NCBI GenBank assembly: GCA_027083475.1 | Contig: JALWON010000324.1 | Location: 1 to 14,774, forward strand | Length of the DNA stretch: 14,774 bases | Reading direction: 5' to 3' | From: Sulfurimonas sp. | Lineage (GTDB): Bacteria > Campylobacterota > Campylobacteria > Campylobacterales > Sulfurimonadaceae | In this document: in pieces, positions 1 to 7,130 of the stretch | Layout: each line of letters starts with the position of its first letter | How positions within the stretch are numbered: the stretch's first letter is position 1 | The notes under the pieces: generated by a model | Databases searched by the model: none | Told to the model about the DNA's origin: nothing | The model's input: only the letters and a program-made list of their open reading frames with translations | Position numbers and translations under genes: made by a program

Positions 1-1037
1 GTTGTAGCACTTGAAGCATATAAATTATTTGTAGATTCTATCAAACCTTTCGCAAAGGCATCAAGCTGTGAACTAACAGTTTGTACCACTCCATCTAATG
101 GAACCCCACTTGTTGTATCTAACACCCTACCTCTTAAAGCAAACATAGCTCCTATTTTGCCACCTGTAATTTCTTCATTCATAGGAATCAGTTTTCCATC
201 CTGTCGTTCATAAGAGACATCATAAAAACCTAAAGCATTTGTATTATTCGTAAGCTTTAGAGGATGGTAAGTACTTCCATCTACAATATTAAATCCATTC
301 ACACTCAGAGTATAACTTCCCGTTCTTGTATTTGCATTCGTATCTACTTGTGTATTTGCAGTTATCTGTCCCACTTTTACATTCGAACCAATAAGTTCTG
401 AAAGTGTTTTTTCAATAACATTGCGTTTATCACGTAAATCATTTGCACTATATCCTTTACCTGATTCTGCTGTATCTATTTGTATATTCAACTTCGCTAT
501 TTGAGAAGCTAAATCATTTACCTTATTAATATTCACACCAAGTTGATCATTAATCTGATTTTGTAAACCTTTTACCTTATCTTGTGTCTGTTTTATATGC
601 TCTGTTAATGTTGTTGTTTGTTTTGCTAATGCTACTTTAATCGCATCATTCCCTGGATTATCTGCAAAGGTTTGCCAAGCATTATAGTATTGTGCTAAAT
701 CTGCTTTAATTCCTACTCCATCTATTTCTGGAAAATAGGTTGATAATGTTTTGAGTTGTTGTTGTTCATAATCACTATAGGATTTATCAGCTGAAACTGC
801 ACTATATCTATCAAAAACAAAATTATCAAATACCCTTTTTATATTCTGAATTTCTGTACCATTTCCCACTTGACCAGGTCTAGTAGTAATGGGAGTTGCT
901 GCTGATGTTACAACTTTTTGTCTTGAGTAACCTTTTACTTCAGCATTGGAAATATTATGTCCAGTAGTATTAATGCCTACTTGTGCGGCGTTTAAACCTG
1001 TGTATCCAATATTGAGTGAATTGAGCATCGAAGCCAT
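1..1037 (-). CDS. flgK: Flagellar hook-associated protein FlgK (HAP1), N-terminal part; cut by window start
   Basis: FlgK is the first hook–filament junction protein, exported through the flagellar type III apparatus and placed on the distal end of the hook. The visible part is about 345 residues and lacks the C-terminal D0 coiled-coil half because the window ends. The N-terminus carries the rod/hook/HAP signature: residues near 13–32 read TGLNAAQVGINTTGHNISNA, followed by KGYSRQ. The middle (about residues 100–200) is a heptad-rich helical stretch, and GKGYSANDLRDKRN matches the FlgK family. The start at 1037 (ATG, MASMLNS) is preceded by GAGGG at good distance. An internal Met at residue 4 is possible but less well placed. 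The gene begins one base after the flgN stop, so the two are almost certainly co-transcribed. The family call is very secure. Confidence 0.95.
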   Translation of the reverse strand, partial: MASMLNSLNIGYTGLNAAQVGINTTGHNISNAEVKGYSRQKVVTSAATPITTRPGQVGNGTEIQNIKRVFDNFVFDRYSAVSADKSYSDYEQQQLKTLSTYFPEIDGVGIKADLAQYYNAWQTFADNPGNDAIKVALAKQTTTLTEHIKQTQDKVKGLQNQINDQLGVNINKVNDLASQIAKLNIQIDTAESGKGYSANDLRDKRNVIEKTLSELIGSNVKVGQITANTQVDTNANTRTGSYTLSVNGFNIVDGSTYHPLKLTNNTNALGFYDVSYERQDGKLIPMNEEITGGKIGAMFALRGRVLDTTSGVPLDGVVQTVSSQLDAFAKGLIESTNNLYASSAT

Positions 1038-1038
1038 C

Positions 1039-1467
1039 TTAAACCCTCACTTCAAGAATTGATGGGTCTTTAGAAGCAACTTTATTGTAACCTTGCATCT
1101 CTGTTGGCACCAATTTCTCTAAAAAATTATTATACACATTACTTACAAGCAAAACAAACTTTGCATATTTTTTATTGACTTCTCTTAAATTATTGAGTTC
1201 TACTTTTAAGTCATCGAGTAAGTTATGTTGCTCTTTATTGAGTAAATCAGGCAGTTCTGCTTGTGGGTTTGTTGTCATAAGCGTTGATATTTCATAATCA
1301 ATCATCGCCTTTTTTTGCTCAAAACTTTTGAGTTTATCCTCTTTGAGTGACAATCTCTCAAATTGTGCATCATTTTGTGCTAATTTTATATCTTCTATAT
1401 CTGACTCTGTTATTTTTATTAAATCTCTTAAATCAGCTAAGGCACTTTGTAAATGATGCGACAACAT
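1039..1467 (-). CDS. flgN: FlgN-family flagellar export chaperone
   Basis: A 142-residue, almost wholly helical, charged protein with long coiled-coil character (residues about 8–60 and 75–125). FlgN is the cytosolic chaperone that binds the C-termini of FlgK and FlgL before export. Sequence conservation in this family is low. The call rests on length, helical pattern, the late segment NKKYAKFVLLVSNVYNNF resembling the FlgN C-terminal helix, and position directly between flgM and flgK, its client. The start at 1467 is preceded by AGGAG with 8-nt spacing. The spacing to flgM is 18 bp and to flgK 1 bp, so the three are probably one transcript. I would not recognise the protein without context, but with context the assignment is reasonable. 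Confidence 0.75.
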   Translation of the reverse strand: MLSHHLQSALADLRDLIKITESDIEDIKLAQNDAQFERLSLKEDKLKSFEQKKAMIDYEISTLMTTNPQAELPDLLNKEQHNLLDDLKVELNNLREVNKKYAKFVLLVSNVYNNFLEKLVPTEMQGYNKVASKDPSILEVRV

Positions 1468-1485
1468 ATCGGACTCCTGTTATTT

Positions 1486-1692
1486 TTACTGCATTAACTC
1501 ATCAGCAATTTTTCTTGATAATGCTTCTAAGTCTATTTTATACTCACCAGAGGCAAGCGACTCTTTTAATTGTTCTATTTTACTTGTATCTCCCTGTTTT
1601 GTAACATTTAACGAAGTTCTTTGTGTTTTTGTATCACTTTGAACTGCTCCATATGCATTACGAACAAGAGAATTATTTGTTTGTGAAATCAT
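1486..1692 (-). CDS. flgM: Anti-sigma-28 factor FlgM
   Basis: FlgM holds sigma-28 (FliA) inactive until the hook–basal body is complete, then is exported, which releases late flagellar gene expression. The protein has 68 residues. The C-terminal half contains the diagnostic region: IEQLKESLASGEYKID, then LEALSRKIADELMQ at the very C-terminus, matching the FlgM helices that contact sigma-28. The N-terminal half is Ser/Thr/Asn/Gln-rich and probably disordered, as is usual. The start at 1692 (ATG ATT TCA) has AAAGGAT 5–11 nt upstream. A sigma-28-like promoter lies just upstream (separate entry), consistent with FlgM feedback on its own gene. It is followed by flgN and flgK. Confidence 0.92.
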   Translation of the reverse strand: MISQTNNSLVRNAYGAVQSDTKTQRTSLNVTKQGDTSKIEQLKESLASGEYKIDLEALSRKIADELMQ

Positions 1693-1711
1693 AATTTATC
1701 CTTTAGTGACT

Positions 1712-1738
1712 ACATCGACACTTTTGATAAATTTTTTA
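1712..1738 (-). promoter_or_regulatory. Sigma-28 (FliA)-like promoter for flgM-flgN-flgK
   Basis: Reading the minus strand: TAAA (1738–1735), 15-bp spacer, then GTCGATGT (1719–1712). This fits the enterobacterial sigma-28 pattern TAAA-N15-GCCGATAA at TAAA, G and CGAT with exact spacing. The -35 TAAA overlaps the flgJ stop codon. A start about 7 nt downstream of the -10 would leave a leader of roughly 12 nt carrying the flgM ribosome site. The match is by eye; the last two -10 bases deviate. Confidence 0.55.
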
Positions 1739-2044
1739 ACTTTTCTCGCTTAAATAATCATACAACATTTGTGAAAAACCAAAGCTCCCAGCACTTGCTT
1801 TAGAGAGTTCATCTCTATACATTGATTTATATATTTTATCTCCTGGGTCTTTTTGGTCTGAGAAAAGATTTTTTTCATCTTTCATTGCGTTATCCATCAT
1901 CATTTTAATAATAACAGACTCAAAAGCATCTGTTTGTGCGCGTAAATCTGCATTTTCTGCTTTAGGATTGATCTTTGGAAGGGTACTTTTTTCTGTAACA
2001 CTTTGAATATTTGATGCTAATGCATTCATTCCATAATAACTCAT
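1736..2044 (-). CDS. flgJ: FlgJ-type flagellar rod-binding protein (no muramidase domain)
   Basis: A 102-residue protein matching only the N-terminal rod-binding domain of FlgJ, the rod cap that promotes rod assembly in the periplasm. Recognisable features are the helical segment DAFESVIIKMMMDNAMKD (about residues 39–56), then DPGDKIYKSMYRDELSKA and GSFGFSQMLYDYL at the C-terminus, as in the rod-binding family. The peptidoglycan-hydrolase half of enterobacterial FlgJ is absent, as usual in Campylobacterota, where another protein must open the wall. The start ATG at 2044 shares a base with the flgI stop (TAATG), indicating translational coupling. Downstream comes flgM after 43 bp. Confidence 0.85.
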   Translation of the reverse strand: MSYYGMNALASNIQSVTEKSTLPKINPKAENADLRAQTDAFESVIIKMMMDNAMKDEKNLFSDQKDPGDKIYKSMYRDELSKASAGSFGFSQMLYDYLSEKS

Positions 2045-3090
2045 TATATAATCTCCAAATCAGCAGAGATACTCCCTGCACTTTTTATAGCTTCTAAAAT
2101 CGCAATAATATCTTTTGGTGTTGATCCCAACTTTTGTAAGGCTCTTACAAGATTGGCTACAGTTGTTGTCCCCTCCTTTGTATAGAGCTGATTTTCATTG
2201 AGACCAATCACTAAATTATTATCGACAGGCATGGAGCCTTGTGGTTTTTGTGCTGTTTCATTCTCTACTATTTTAATAGTAATCTCACCATGTGTAAGTA
2301 CCACTGGTTTTATCTTTATTCCCACACCCGCGACAATAGTACCTGTACGCTCATTGATAATAATTTTATTTTTTACCTTATAGTGCATATCTATTGTCTG
2401 CACTTCAGCTAAAAATTCTATCATTGAACGATTTTTTGGACACTTAAGCTTCACACTACGAGAGTCAATTGCCATAGCTACCTGTGTTGAATAAAATCTA
2501 TTAATCGCCTTTTGTACAGCAACAGCATTTTGAAAATCTGCCTCTTTTAAAGAGAGGGTTGCATACTTTTGATTATAAAGATTCACATTAATTTCTCTCT
2601 CTATAACACCCCCATTGTAGACAATCCCTGTTGTTGGATGTGTTTGAGCACCTGAACCTCTGGTGTTGCGTCCACCAATGCTGATACTTCCTTGTGCAAG
2701 AGCATAAATCTTTCCATCCACCCCTTTTAAAGGAGTCATAAGAAGTGTTCCCCCCTCCAAAGACTTTGCATCACCAATAGAAGAGACGGTAATGTCAAAT
2801 TTATCCCCCTGTCGTGAAAAAGGTTTCATTGTTGCAGTCACTACAACTGCAGCTACATTTTTTGATTTTATATCAGTAGCACGCATATTTATATTCATTG
2901 CTTTTAGCATATTTGCTATAGATTGTAGTGTGAATTTTGAAGTGGTGCCATCCCCTGTCTTTTGTAAACCAACGACAAGCGAATAACCAATAATCTGATT
3001 CTCTCTCACACCGACAATGCTTGAGATCTCACGAATCTTTGTGGCATATACACTGGAAACAAAAAGCACAAAAAGTATAAAAAATCTCAT
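2044..3090 (-). CDS. flgI: Flagellar P-ring protein FlgI
   Basis: FlgI forms the periplasmic P-ring around the flagellar rod at the peptidoglycan layer. It is 348 residues, normal for the family. Residues 1–16 (MRFFILFVLFVSSVYA) are a typical Sec signal peptide ending in an A-x-A-like site before TKIREISSIVGVRENQ. Downstream motifs are classic FlgI: IIGYSLVVGLQKTGDG, then NVAAVVVTATMKPF, GGTLLMTPLKGVDG, ALAQGSISIGG, and the C-terminal LVRALQKLGSTPKDIIAILE. The start at 3090 follows AAGGAT about 8 nt upstream. It leads the flagellar part of the run and is coupled to flgJ. A sigma-54-like site lies in the 43-bp gap after rsmD. Confidence 0.97.
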   Translation of the reverse strand: MRFFILFVLFVSSVYATKIREISSIVGVRENQIIGYSLVVGLQKTGDGTTSKFTLQSIANMLKAMNINMRATDIKSKNVAAVVVTATMKPFSRQGDKFDITVSSIGDAKSLEGGTLLMTPLKGVDGKIYALAQGSISIGGRNTRGSGAQTHPTTGIVYNGGVIEREINVNLYNQKYATLSLKEADFQNAVAVQKAINRFYSTQVAMAIDSRSVKLKCPKNRSMIEFLAEVQTIDMHYKVKNKIIINERTGTIVAGVGIKIKPVVLTHGEITIKIVENETAQKPQGSMPVDNNLVIGLNENQLYTKEGTTTVANLVRALQKLGSTPKDIIAILEAIKSAGSISADLEII

Positions 3091-3117
3091 AAACCATCCT
3101 TGAATGAGACAAAGATA

Positions 3118-3132
3118 GCAATATCTATTCCA
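3118..3132 (-). promoter_or_regulatory. Sigma-54 (RpoN)-like promoter upstream of flgI
   Basis: The minus strand reads TGGAATAGATATTGC, giving the obligatory GG-N10-GC (-24/-12) spacing and 8 of the 11 defined positions of TGGCACG-N4-TTGC. It sits in the 43-bp gap between the rsmD stop and flgI. Transcription would start about 12 nt further on, leaving a short leader that includes the flgI ribosome site. Sigma-54 drives middle flagellar genes in Helicobacter and Campylobacter, so the location makes sense. The match is imperfect. Confidence 0.5.
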
Positions 3133-3133
3133 T

Positions 3134-3730
3134 TTATACTACTTCGAGATATGTTAAACTTGTATTTCCAAATTTTTTTGTTTTTTTAATGCCATAGTCG
3201 CCTAATCTATCAGGTATTTCAAGTCCACTCATATGTTCTATAATGATATGCTCAACAACTGCTACAGGCAGATTGCCAATAAGATGCATCGTTTTTTCAT
3301 AAATATCTTCCATCCCCTCTCGTATACTAAAAGGAGGGTCAATGTAAAAGTATGCTTTTTTCTTTTGCTTTTTGAGTCGTTTTACAACTTCTTGAATGTT
3401 AGAAAAACTATCTCCACCTACAACACTACAGGCACTTGGATCTGTCAAGGCTATATTTGCTTTGAGTGTTTTTAAGGCTGCTGTATCTTTTTCCATGAAA
3501 ATAATCTCTGCCGCACCACGGCTCAAGGCTTCAAGTCCAATAGACCCACTGCCTGAAAAGACCTCCACAAAAGTCGCATCAACAATAGCAAACTGCAAGG
3601 TGTTAAAAAAAGACTCCAATACAATAGCTTTTGAACTGCGTGTCGTCGTTTTTGAGGGTAACCTAAGGACCTTGCCTTTAAATTTTCCAGCAATTATTTT
3701 TTTTGTGAATGGTTTGGAATTATTTTTCAT
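3134..3730 (-). CDS. rsmD: 16S rRNA (guanine-966-N2)-methyltransferase RsmD
   Basis: RsmD transfers a methyl group from SAM to N2 of G966 of 16S rRNA in the assembling small subunit. The 198-residue protein has the family order. A basic N-terminus (IIAGKFKGKVLRLPS, about residues 12–26) is followed by TRSSKAIVLESFFN, corresponding to the usual RPT..RVREALFN. The SAM-binding loop is VEVFSGSGSIGLEALSRGA (56–74) with acidic residue E80. The catalytic N6/N2-type motif DPPF is at 131–134. The C-terminus KKTKKFGNTSLTYLEV matches the family ending. Its start overlaps the preceding gene by 11 bp, so it belongs to the housekeeping part of the run. Confidence 0.93.
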   Translation of the reverse strand: MKNNSKPFTKKIIAGKFKGKVLRLPSKTTTRSSKAIVLESFFNTLQFAIVDATFVEVFSGSGSIGLEALSRGAAEIIFMEKDTAALKTLKANIALTDPSACSVVGGDSFSNIQEVVKRLKKQKKKAYFYIDPPFSIREGMEDIYEKTMHLIGNLPVAVVEHIIIEHMSGLEIPDRLGDYGIKKTKKFGNTSLTYLEVV

Positions 3731-4085
3731 AGAATGCTTTTACTGCCCGTAAGATATTTGCCTGATACTCTTGTGTCAGGGCTTCTATGCGTTTTTCTAA
3801 GACACTAAAATCAAGATGCTCTGATGTTTGTTTTCTAAGAGGTGTCTGTGTCCTTTGTAAACTTTTATATTTTTTCTCTAACTCTATGAGCAATTGAGCC
3901 TTAGAGAAAGGTTTTAATAAATCAGCACCACTCTCACTTGAGATAAAAAAACAGCGTTCATCATCAACACAAGCAACATCCCGCACAATAATATCGCTTT
4001 TTTTCGCAACACTAAGATACTTCTGTAAAAAAAGTTCTAAAGATTTTTGTAAAAGAGGTGACTGGCACTCAACAGCTACTTTCAT
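3720..4085 (-). CDS. Conserved hypothetical protein with a degenerate response-regulator-receiver-like fold
   Basis: A 121-residue soluble protein that I cannot assign to a named family. The N-terminus (MKVAVECQSPLLQKSLELFL, then DIIVRDV) has the strand–helix–strand pattern of a receiver domain. CFFISS followed by GADLLKPFSKAQLLIELEKKY (about residues 45–73) looks like strand 4/5 with the K-P-F motif and helix 5 of a CheY-like fold. The acidic pair is missing (EC/QS in its place), no phospho-acceptor Asp is evident, and the domain is shorter than a true receiver. The C-terminal 45 residues are helical. AAGGA precedes the start. It sits 2 bp after the exonuclease gene and overlaps rsmD by 11 bp. 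The receiver resemblance is my inference. Confidence 0.6.
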   Translation of the reverse strand: MKVAVECQSPLLQKSLELFLQKYLSVAKKSDIIVRDVACVDDERCFFISSESGADLLKPFSKAQLLIELEKKYKSLQRTQTPLRKQTSEHLDFSVLEKRIEALTQEYQANILRAVKAFYEK

Positions 4086-4087
4086 TG

Positions 4088-4798
4088 TTATCCTTCTAAA
4101 TTATACTCTATACTATATCGCAAATCTTCATCCAAATCAGGAAGACTCTGTAACATCCATGCTAAATAGGCTCTATCAACTTGCACTATCTCCTCAATAT
4201 ACCTTCCCTTATATTTTCCAAAGTGCAATTTTTCAAGCAGTACATGTTTGCTGCTTAACTCTACTAACTCCTGCACATCCGCCATCTCACCCAAATAATC
4301 AAAAAGCAAATGACACACAAGTGCATCCCCAAGGGCATGATGTGCAAACAAAGCATCTTTAATTCCATACTTTTGCTTCAAAGCTGCTTCTTGCTTATAA
4401 AGTTGTAATTCATAGCGTAAAAATTGTAAAGAGAACTGTTCACACTCAGGAATAAGATGTTTGCTAACACGCAGAGTATCTATAACCTTCCCTTGCCATA
4501 ACAAGCCTGCATCTGCGAGCTTTTGCACATCAAATAGACTATGGTGTGCGATTAAAATATTTTCATGCTTGTTATGTGCTTGCAGATACTCATAAATTTC
4601 ACTTGCTAAAAAAGATGGTTTTTCCACAATCATCTCTTTTGTAATATGATGAATACTTGATGCTTCTGGCGGTATTTTTTTGCCTTCATTCACAAGTGCA
4701 TACCTGTACTCTTTTGTTGTTGCATTTAAAAGTCCAAGCGAGACTAGGGTGTCACTCTCTCCAAGACCGGTTGTCTCTACATCTAAAAAAATCAACAT
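4088..4798 (-). CDS. DEDDh 3'-5' exonuclease (DnaQ/ExoX-like) with ExoX-type C-terminal domain
   Basis: A 236-residue nuclease of the DnaQ superfamily, probably acting on DNA ends in repair or proofreading. From the start MLIFLD: motif I is FLDVETTGL (D6, E8), motif II NILIAHHSLFDVQKL (D90) and motif III HHALGD (H153, D158), a complete DEDDh active site. The C-terminal segment LHFGKYKGRYIEEI followed by AYLAWML resembles the small domain found after ExoX-like exonucleases. I chose ATG 4798 because GAGGGTGAAAAG sits directly before it. The upstream in-frame ATG at 4822 would add eight residues and overlap the preceding gene by 31 bp instead of 7. It is not the polymerase III epsilon subunit with certainty, so no gene symbol is given. 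Confidence 0.88.
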   Translation of the reverse strand: MLIFLDVETTGLGESDTLVSLGLLNATTKEYRYALVNEGKKIPPEASSIHHITKEMIVEKPSFLASEIYEYLQAHNKHENILIAHHSLFDVQKLADAGLLWQGKVIDTLRVSKHLIPECEQFSLQFLRYELQLYKQEAALKQKYGIKDALFAHHALGDALVCHLLFDYLGEMADVQELVELSSKHVLLEKLHFGKYKGRYIEEIVQVDRAYLAWMLQSLPDLDEDLRYSIEYNLEG

Positions 4799-5340
4799 CT
4801 TTTCACCCTCACAAGCCGACAACGAGAGGAGAGTAAAATAAATGAAAAGTATCCTGCCACCAAAACAAAAACATATAAAAGATAAATACTAAACCAATCA
4901 AAAAGAGCCGTATGCTTTATAAAGAGTTCTACTCCAACCAATGCTAACACCATTTGTGCTCCAACAAGCCAAATGAGGAGTAGCAACCATTTTCTCCACA
5001 CTCTTTTTATATCACCATATCCTACAACCTCAATTGTCTCAGAATTTTCTTTTTTCATACATTGCAAAAGTTTAAATGTGTACCCATTGAGGCATTGGTT
5101 AAAAACTCTTTTTAAACTCAAAAATAGAGCAAGTAGTAAAGTCACACTCCATACCAGAGGCAACCAAAAGAGAAAAATATGCCAAAGGGCTTGATATACA
5201 TCTTGACTCAAAGTCACACTCCCCTCTTTCATGTAGAGAAACAGTGTTATACCAAACGCAATAATTCCGGCAAATCCAAGACTACTGAGTGTAACATATA
5301 AAGCCCATTTTTGCCATAGTAAAAAATAAAATCTAGCCAA
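4792..5340 (-). CDS. Hypothetical four-helix integral membrane protein
   Basis: A 182-residue protein of no family I recognise. Four hydrophobic helices are clear: about residues 13–36, 52–76, 117–140 and 148–171. A cytosolic-looking basic loop of about 40 residues lies between helices 2 and 3, and the C-terminus is very basic (CRLVRVKRC). It is rich in Trp and Leu and has no signal peptide or enzymatic motif. Its start overlaps the preceding gene by 8 bp and its end overlaps the exonuclease by 7 bp, so translation is probably coupled through all three. The overlaps are the best evidence that this is a real gene. Function unknown. Confidence 0.75.
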   Translation of the reverse strand: MARFYFLLWQKWALYVTLSSLGFAGIIAFGITLFLYMKEGSVTLSQDVYQALWHIFLFWLPLVWSVTLLLALFLSLKRVFNQCLNGYTFKLLQCMKKENSETIEVVGYGDIKRVWRKWLLLLIWLVGAQMVLALVGVELFIKHTALFDWFSIYLLYVFVLVAGYFSFILLSSRCRLVRVKRC

Positions 5341-5764
5341 TTTGCTTCCTAAAAGGCTCCATCATAGTATGGTAGTGCTCTAAGGTCATAAAACTTTTCT
5401 CAAAACGGTAGCGAATAATAAACTCAACAACTCTATCTTTGAGTGCACTCTCCACATTTTCAACACGACCAAAATAAGCCAATGAAATATTTTTACTTTT
5501 AACACTTGCTGTTTTATCATAACTTATAGCTAAAATCTGAAGATACTTTCCCTCTTTAATCTCCCCCAAATGCTCACTTGAAAGCGAAGCACCTGAGAGA
5601 TTTATGGCTTTAAAATCAAAAAGCTTTTCAAAATGCTCTACTTTTTTATCAATTCCAAGTTCTGTAAAGATCTCTTTTAAACGGAGTATATTCTCTTTAC
5701 GTGCCATTTCATAGCTAGATATTTTATGGGTCAAGTTTTTCAATCTATCAAGGGCTGAACTCAT
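5333..5764 (-). CDS. Conserved hypothetical soluble protein, first gene of the minus-strand run
   Basis: A 143-residue protein with no recognisable enzymatic motif. Residues about 4–35 form an amphipathic helix (DRLKNLTHKISSYEMARKEN). The central part has alternating strands (KYLQILAISYDK, NISLAYFGRV). The C-terminus is helical and basic around the segment DRVVEFIIRYRFEKSF. There is no signal peptide and no membrane helix. AAGGAAG lies upstream of the ATG at 5764. It is the first gene behind the divergent intergenic region shared with murA and overlaps the membrane-protein gene by 8 bp. I cannot propose a function. Confidence 0.7.
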   Translation of the reverse strand: MSSALDRLKNLTHKISSYEMARKENILRLKEIFTELGIDKKVEHFEKLFDFKAINLSGASLSSEHLGEIKEGKYLQILAISYDKTASVKSKNISLAYFGRVENVESALKDRVVEFIIRYRFEKSFMTLEHYHTMMEPFRKQIG

Positions 5765-5780
5765 AAAACTTCCTTTTTCT

Positions 5781-5792
5781 TATTAGCTAATA
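5781..5792. repeat. Perfect 12-bp palindrome between the hypothetical gene and murA
   Basis: TATTAGCTAATA is a perfect palindrome in the 87-bp divergent region. It lies between a TATACT -10 candidate for the minus run (5800–5795) and the ATG at 5764, so it would be in that leader or near its start point. It could be a dimeric-repressor operator, or chance in AT-rich DNA. Confidence 0.3.
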
Positions 5793-5817
5793 AAAGTATA
5801 TCAAAATATTAATAAGA

Positions 5818-5823
5818 TATAAT
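5818..5823 (+). promoter_or_regulatory. Candidate -10 element for murA
   Basis: A perfect TATAAT with no convincing -35 at 16–18 bp upstream, as common for RpoD promoters of Campylobacterota. It would start transcription near 5830. This matters because the longer possible murA start (ATG at 5822) lies inside this hexamer, which supports the start at 5852. Confidence 0.5.
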
Positions 5824-5851
5824 GCTACCACTAAAATTACTAAAGAGACTT

Positions 5852-7114
5852 ATGGATTACTTACAATTACAAAATATAGACTCCCTTGCAGGAACAATCG
5901 AAATTTCAGGTGCAAAAAATGCATCCTTACCCCTTATTGCAATGACAATTTTAGCGAAGCAAAGTGTAAAGATTACAAACTTACCACAAGTTGCCGATAT
6001 TCGCACCCTTTTAAAATTGCTTGCAAATCTTGGAGCCGCTGTCACATTTGAAGGCACGCAAGCAGTAGTGGACACCTCCGTCCTCACACAAACAAAAGCA
6101 ACGTATGACATTGTCAAAACAATGCGTGCTTCTATTTTGGTACTTGGCCCGATTCTCGCTCGTTTTGGACATTGTGAAGTCTCACTTCCAGGGGGCTGTG
6201 CCATTGGTCAAAGACCTATAGACTTACACCTCAAAGCACTTGAACAGATGGGAGCACATATAGAGATAAAATCGGGCTATATTGAGGCCACAACACCAAA
6301 CGGCTTACAAGGATGTGACATTATTTTTGATAAAGTCACTGTTACAGGAACAGCTAATATTGTGATGGCAGCAGTCCTTGCAAAAGGAAAAACCACCCTC
6401 ACAAACGCAGCACGAGAGCCAGAAGTTGTGCAACTTTGTAGAATTCTGCAAAAAAGTGGTGTTCGGATTGATGGTATAGGAACAGCAATTTTGACGATTT
6501 ATGGGACAGATGGAAAACTGTTAGATATTGATCCTTTTGCTGTCATTCCAGATAGAATTGAAGCAGGAACCTACCTTTGTGCAGGGGCTATCACTCACTC
6601 AGAAATTACTCTGACAAATGTTGAACCAAAACATTTAGGCTCCGTACTTGCAAAACTTGAAGAGATGGGCAGTACATTTACACTCACAGAAAACACTATT
6701 ACTATTCATCCAGCCCAAGAGATGAAACCTGTGAGACTTGTCACACAAGAGTATCCTGCGTTTCCCACAGATATGCAAGCACAGTTTTTAGCACTCGCAA
6801 CCCAAGCCAATGGCGTTTCGATTATAGAAGAGAAACTCTTTGAAAATCGTTTTATGCATGTCAGTGAACTCCAACGTATGGGAGCCGATATTACACTCAA
6901 CGGACACACTGCAACAGTCAACGGTAAAACACCACTCAGTGGTACAGATGTGATGGCAACAGATTTACGTGCTTCAAGTGCTTTAGTGCTAGCAGCACTT
7001 ATTGCCGAGGGGGAGACAAATATCCATAGAATCTATCATTTAGATCGTGGTTATGTTGCCTTAGAGAAAAAACTAGCAGCCGTCGGTGCAAAGATACAAA
7101 GGTTAAAAGAGTAG
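5852..7114 (+). CDS. murA: UDP-N-acetylglucosamine 1-carboxyvinyltransferase MurA
   Basis: MurA transfers enolpyruvate from PEP to UDP-GlcNAc, the first committed cytosolic step of peptidoglycan synthesis and the target of fosfomycin. From MDYLQL the protein is 420 residues, the normal length. Key residues are visible: K22 in the ISGAKNAS motif, R92 in MRASILVLGP, the catalytic Cys C116 in PGGCAIGQRPIDLH (so fosfomycin-sensitive type, not the Asp variant), and the FPTDMQAQ segment with its conserved Asp. DRIEAGTYLCA and DLRASSALVLAAL are also typical. ATG 5852 follows AAAGAG; ATG 5822 falls inside the -10 hexamer. It is transcribed alone, divergent from the hypothetical run and convergent with hspR. 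Confidence 0.97.
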   Translation: MDYLQLQNIDSLAGTIEISGAKNASLPLIAMTILAKQSVKITNLPQVADIRTLLKLLANLGAAVTFEGTQAVVDTSVLTQTKATYDIVKTMRASILVLGPILARFGHCEVSLPGGCAIGQRPIDLHLKALEQMGAHIEIKSGYIEATTPNGLQGCDIIFDKVTVTGTANIVMAAVLAKGKTTLTNAAREPEVVQLCRILQKSGVRIDGIGTAILTIYGTDGKLLDIDPFAVIPDRIEAGTYLCAGAITHSEITLTNVEPKHLGSVLAKLEEMGSTFTLTENTITIHPAQEMKPVRLVTQEYPAFPTDMQAQFLALATQANGVSIIEEKLFENRFMHVSELQRMGADITLNGHTATVNGKTPLSGTDVMATDLRASSALVLAALIAEGETNIHRIYHLDRGYVALEKKLAAVGAKIQRLKE

Positions 7115-7130
7115 CGGTATGCTTACTCTT
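7107..7130. terminator. Hairpin between convergent murA and hspR
   Basis: AAGAGTAGC and GCTTACTCTT pair around a GGTAT loop with one bulged base; both stop codons are inside the stem. On the minus strand the stem is followed by TTTTAACCTTT, so it can serve as an intrinsic terminator for cbpA–hspR. The plus-strand side has no U-tract, so murA termination by it is less certain. Confidence 0.55.

Noticed and set aside
4799..4822. Eight-residue N-terminal extension of the exonuclease
   Set aside because: The extension deepens the overlap with the membrane-protein gene to 31 bp, while ATG 4798 has GAGGG at ideal spacing and begins directly at the motif-I strand.
5822..5851. Longer murA start with ten extra residues
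   Set aside because: That ATG lies within the TATAAT -10 hexamer and lacks a ribosome site; ATG 5852 gives the normal 420-residue MurA.
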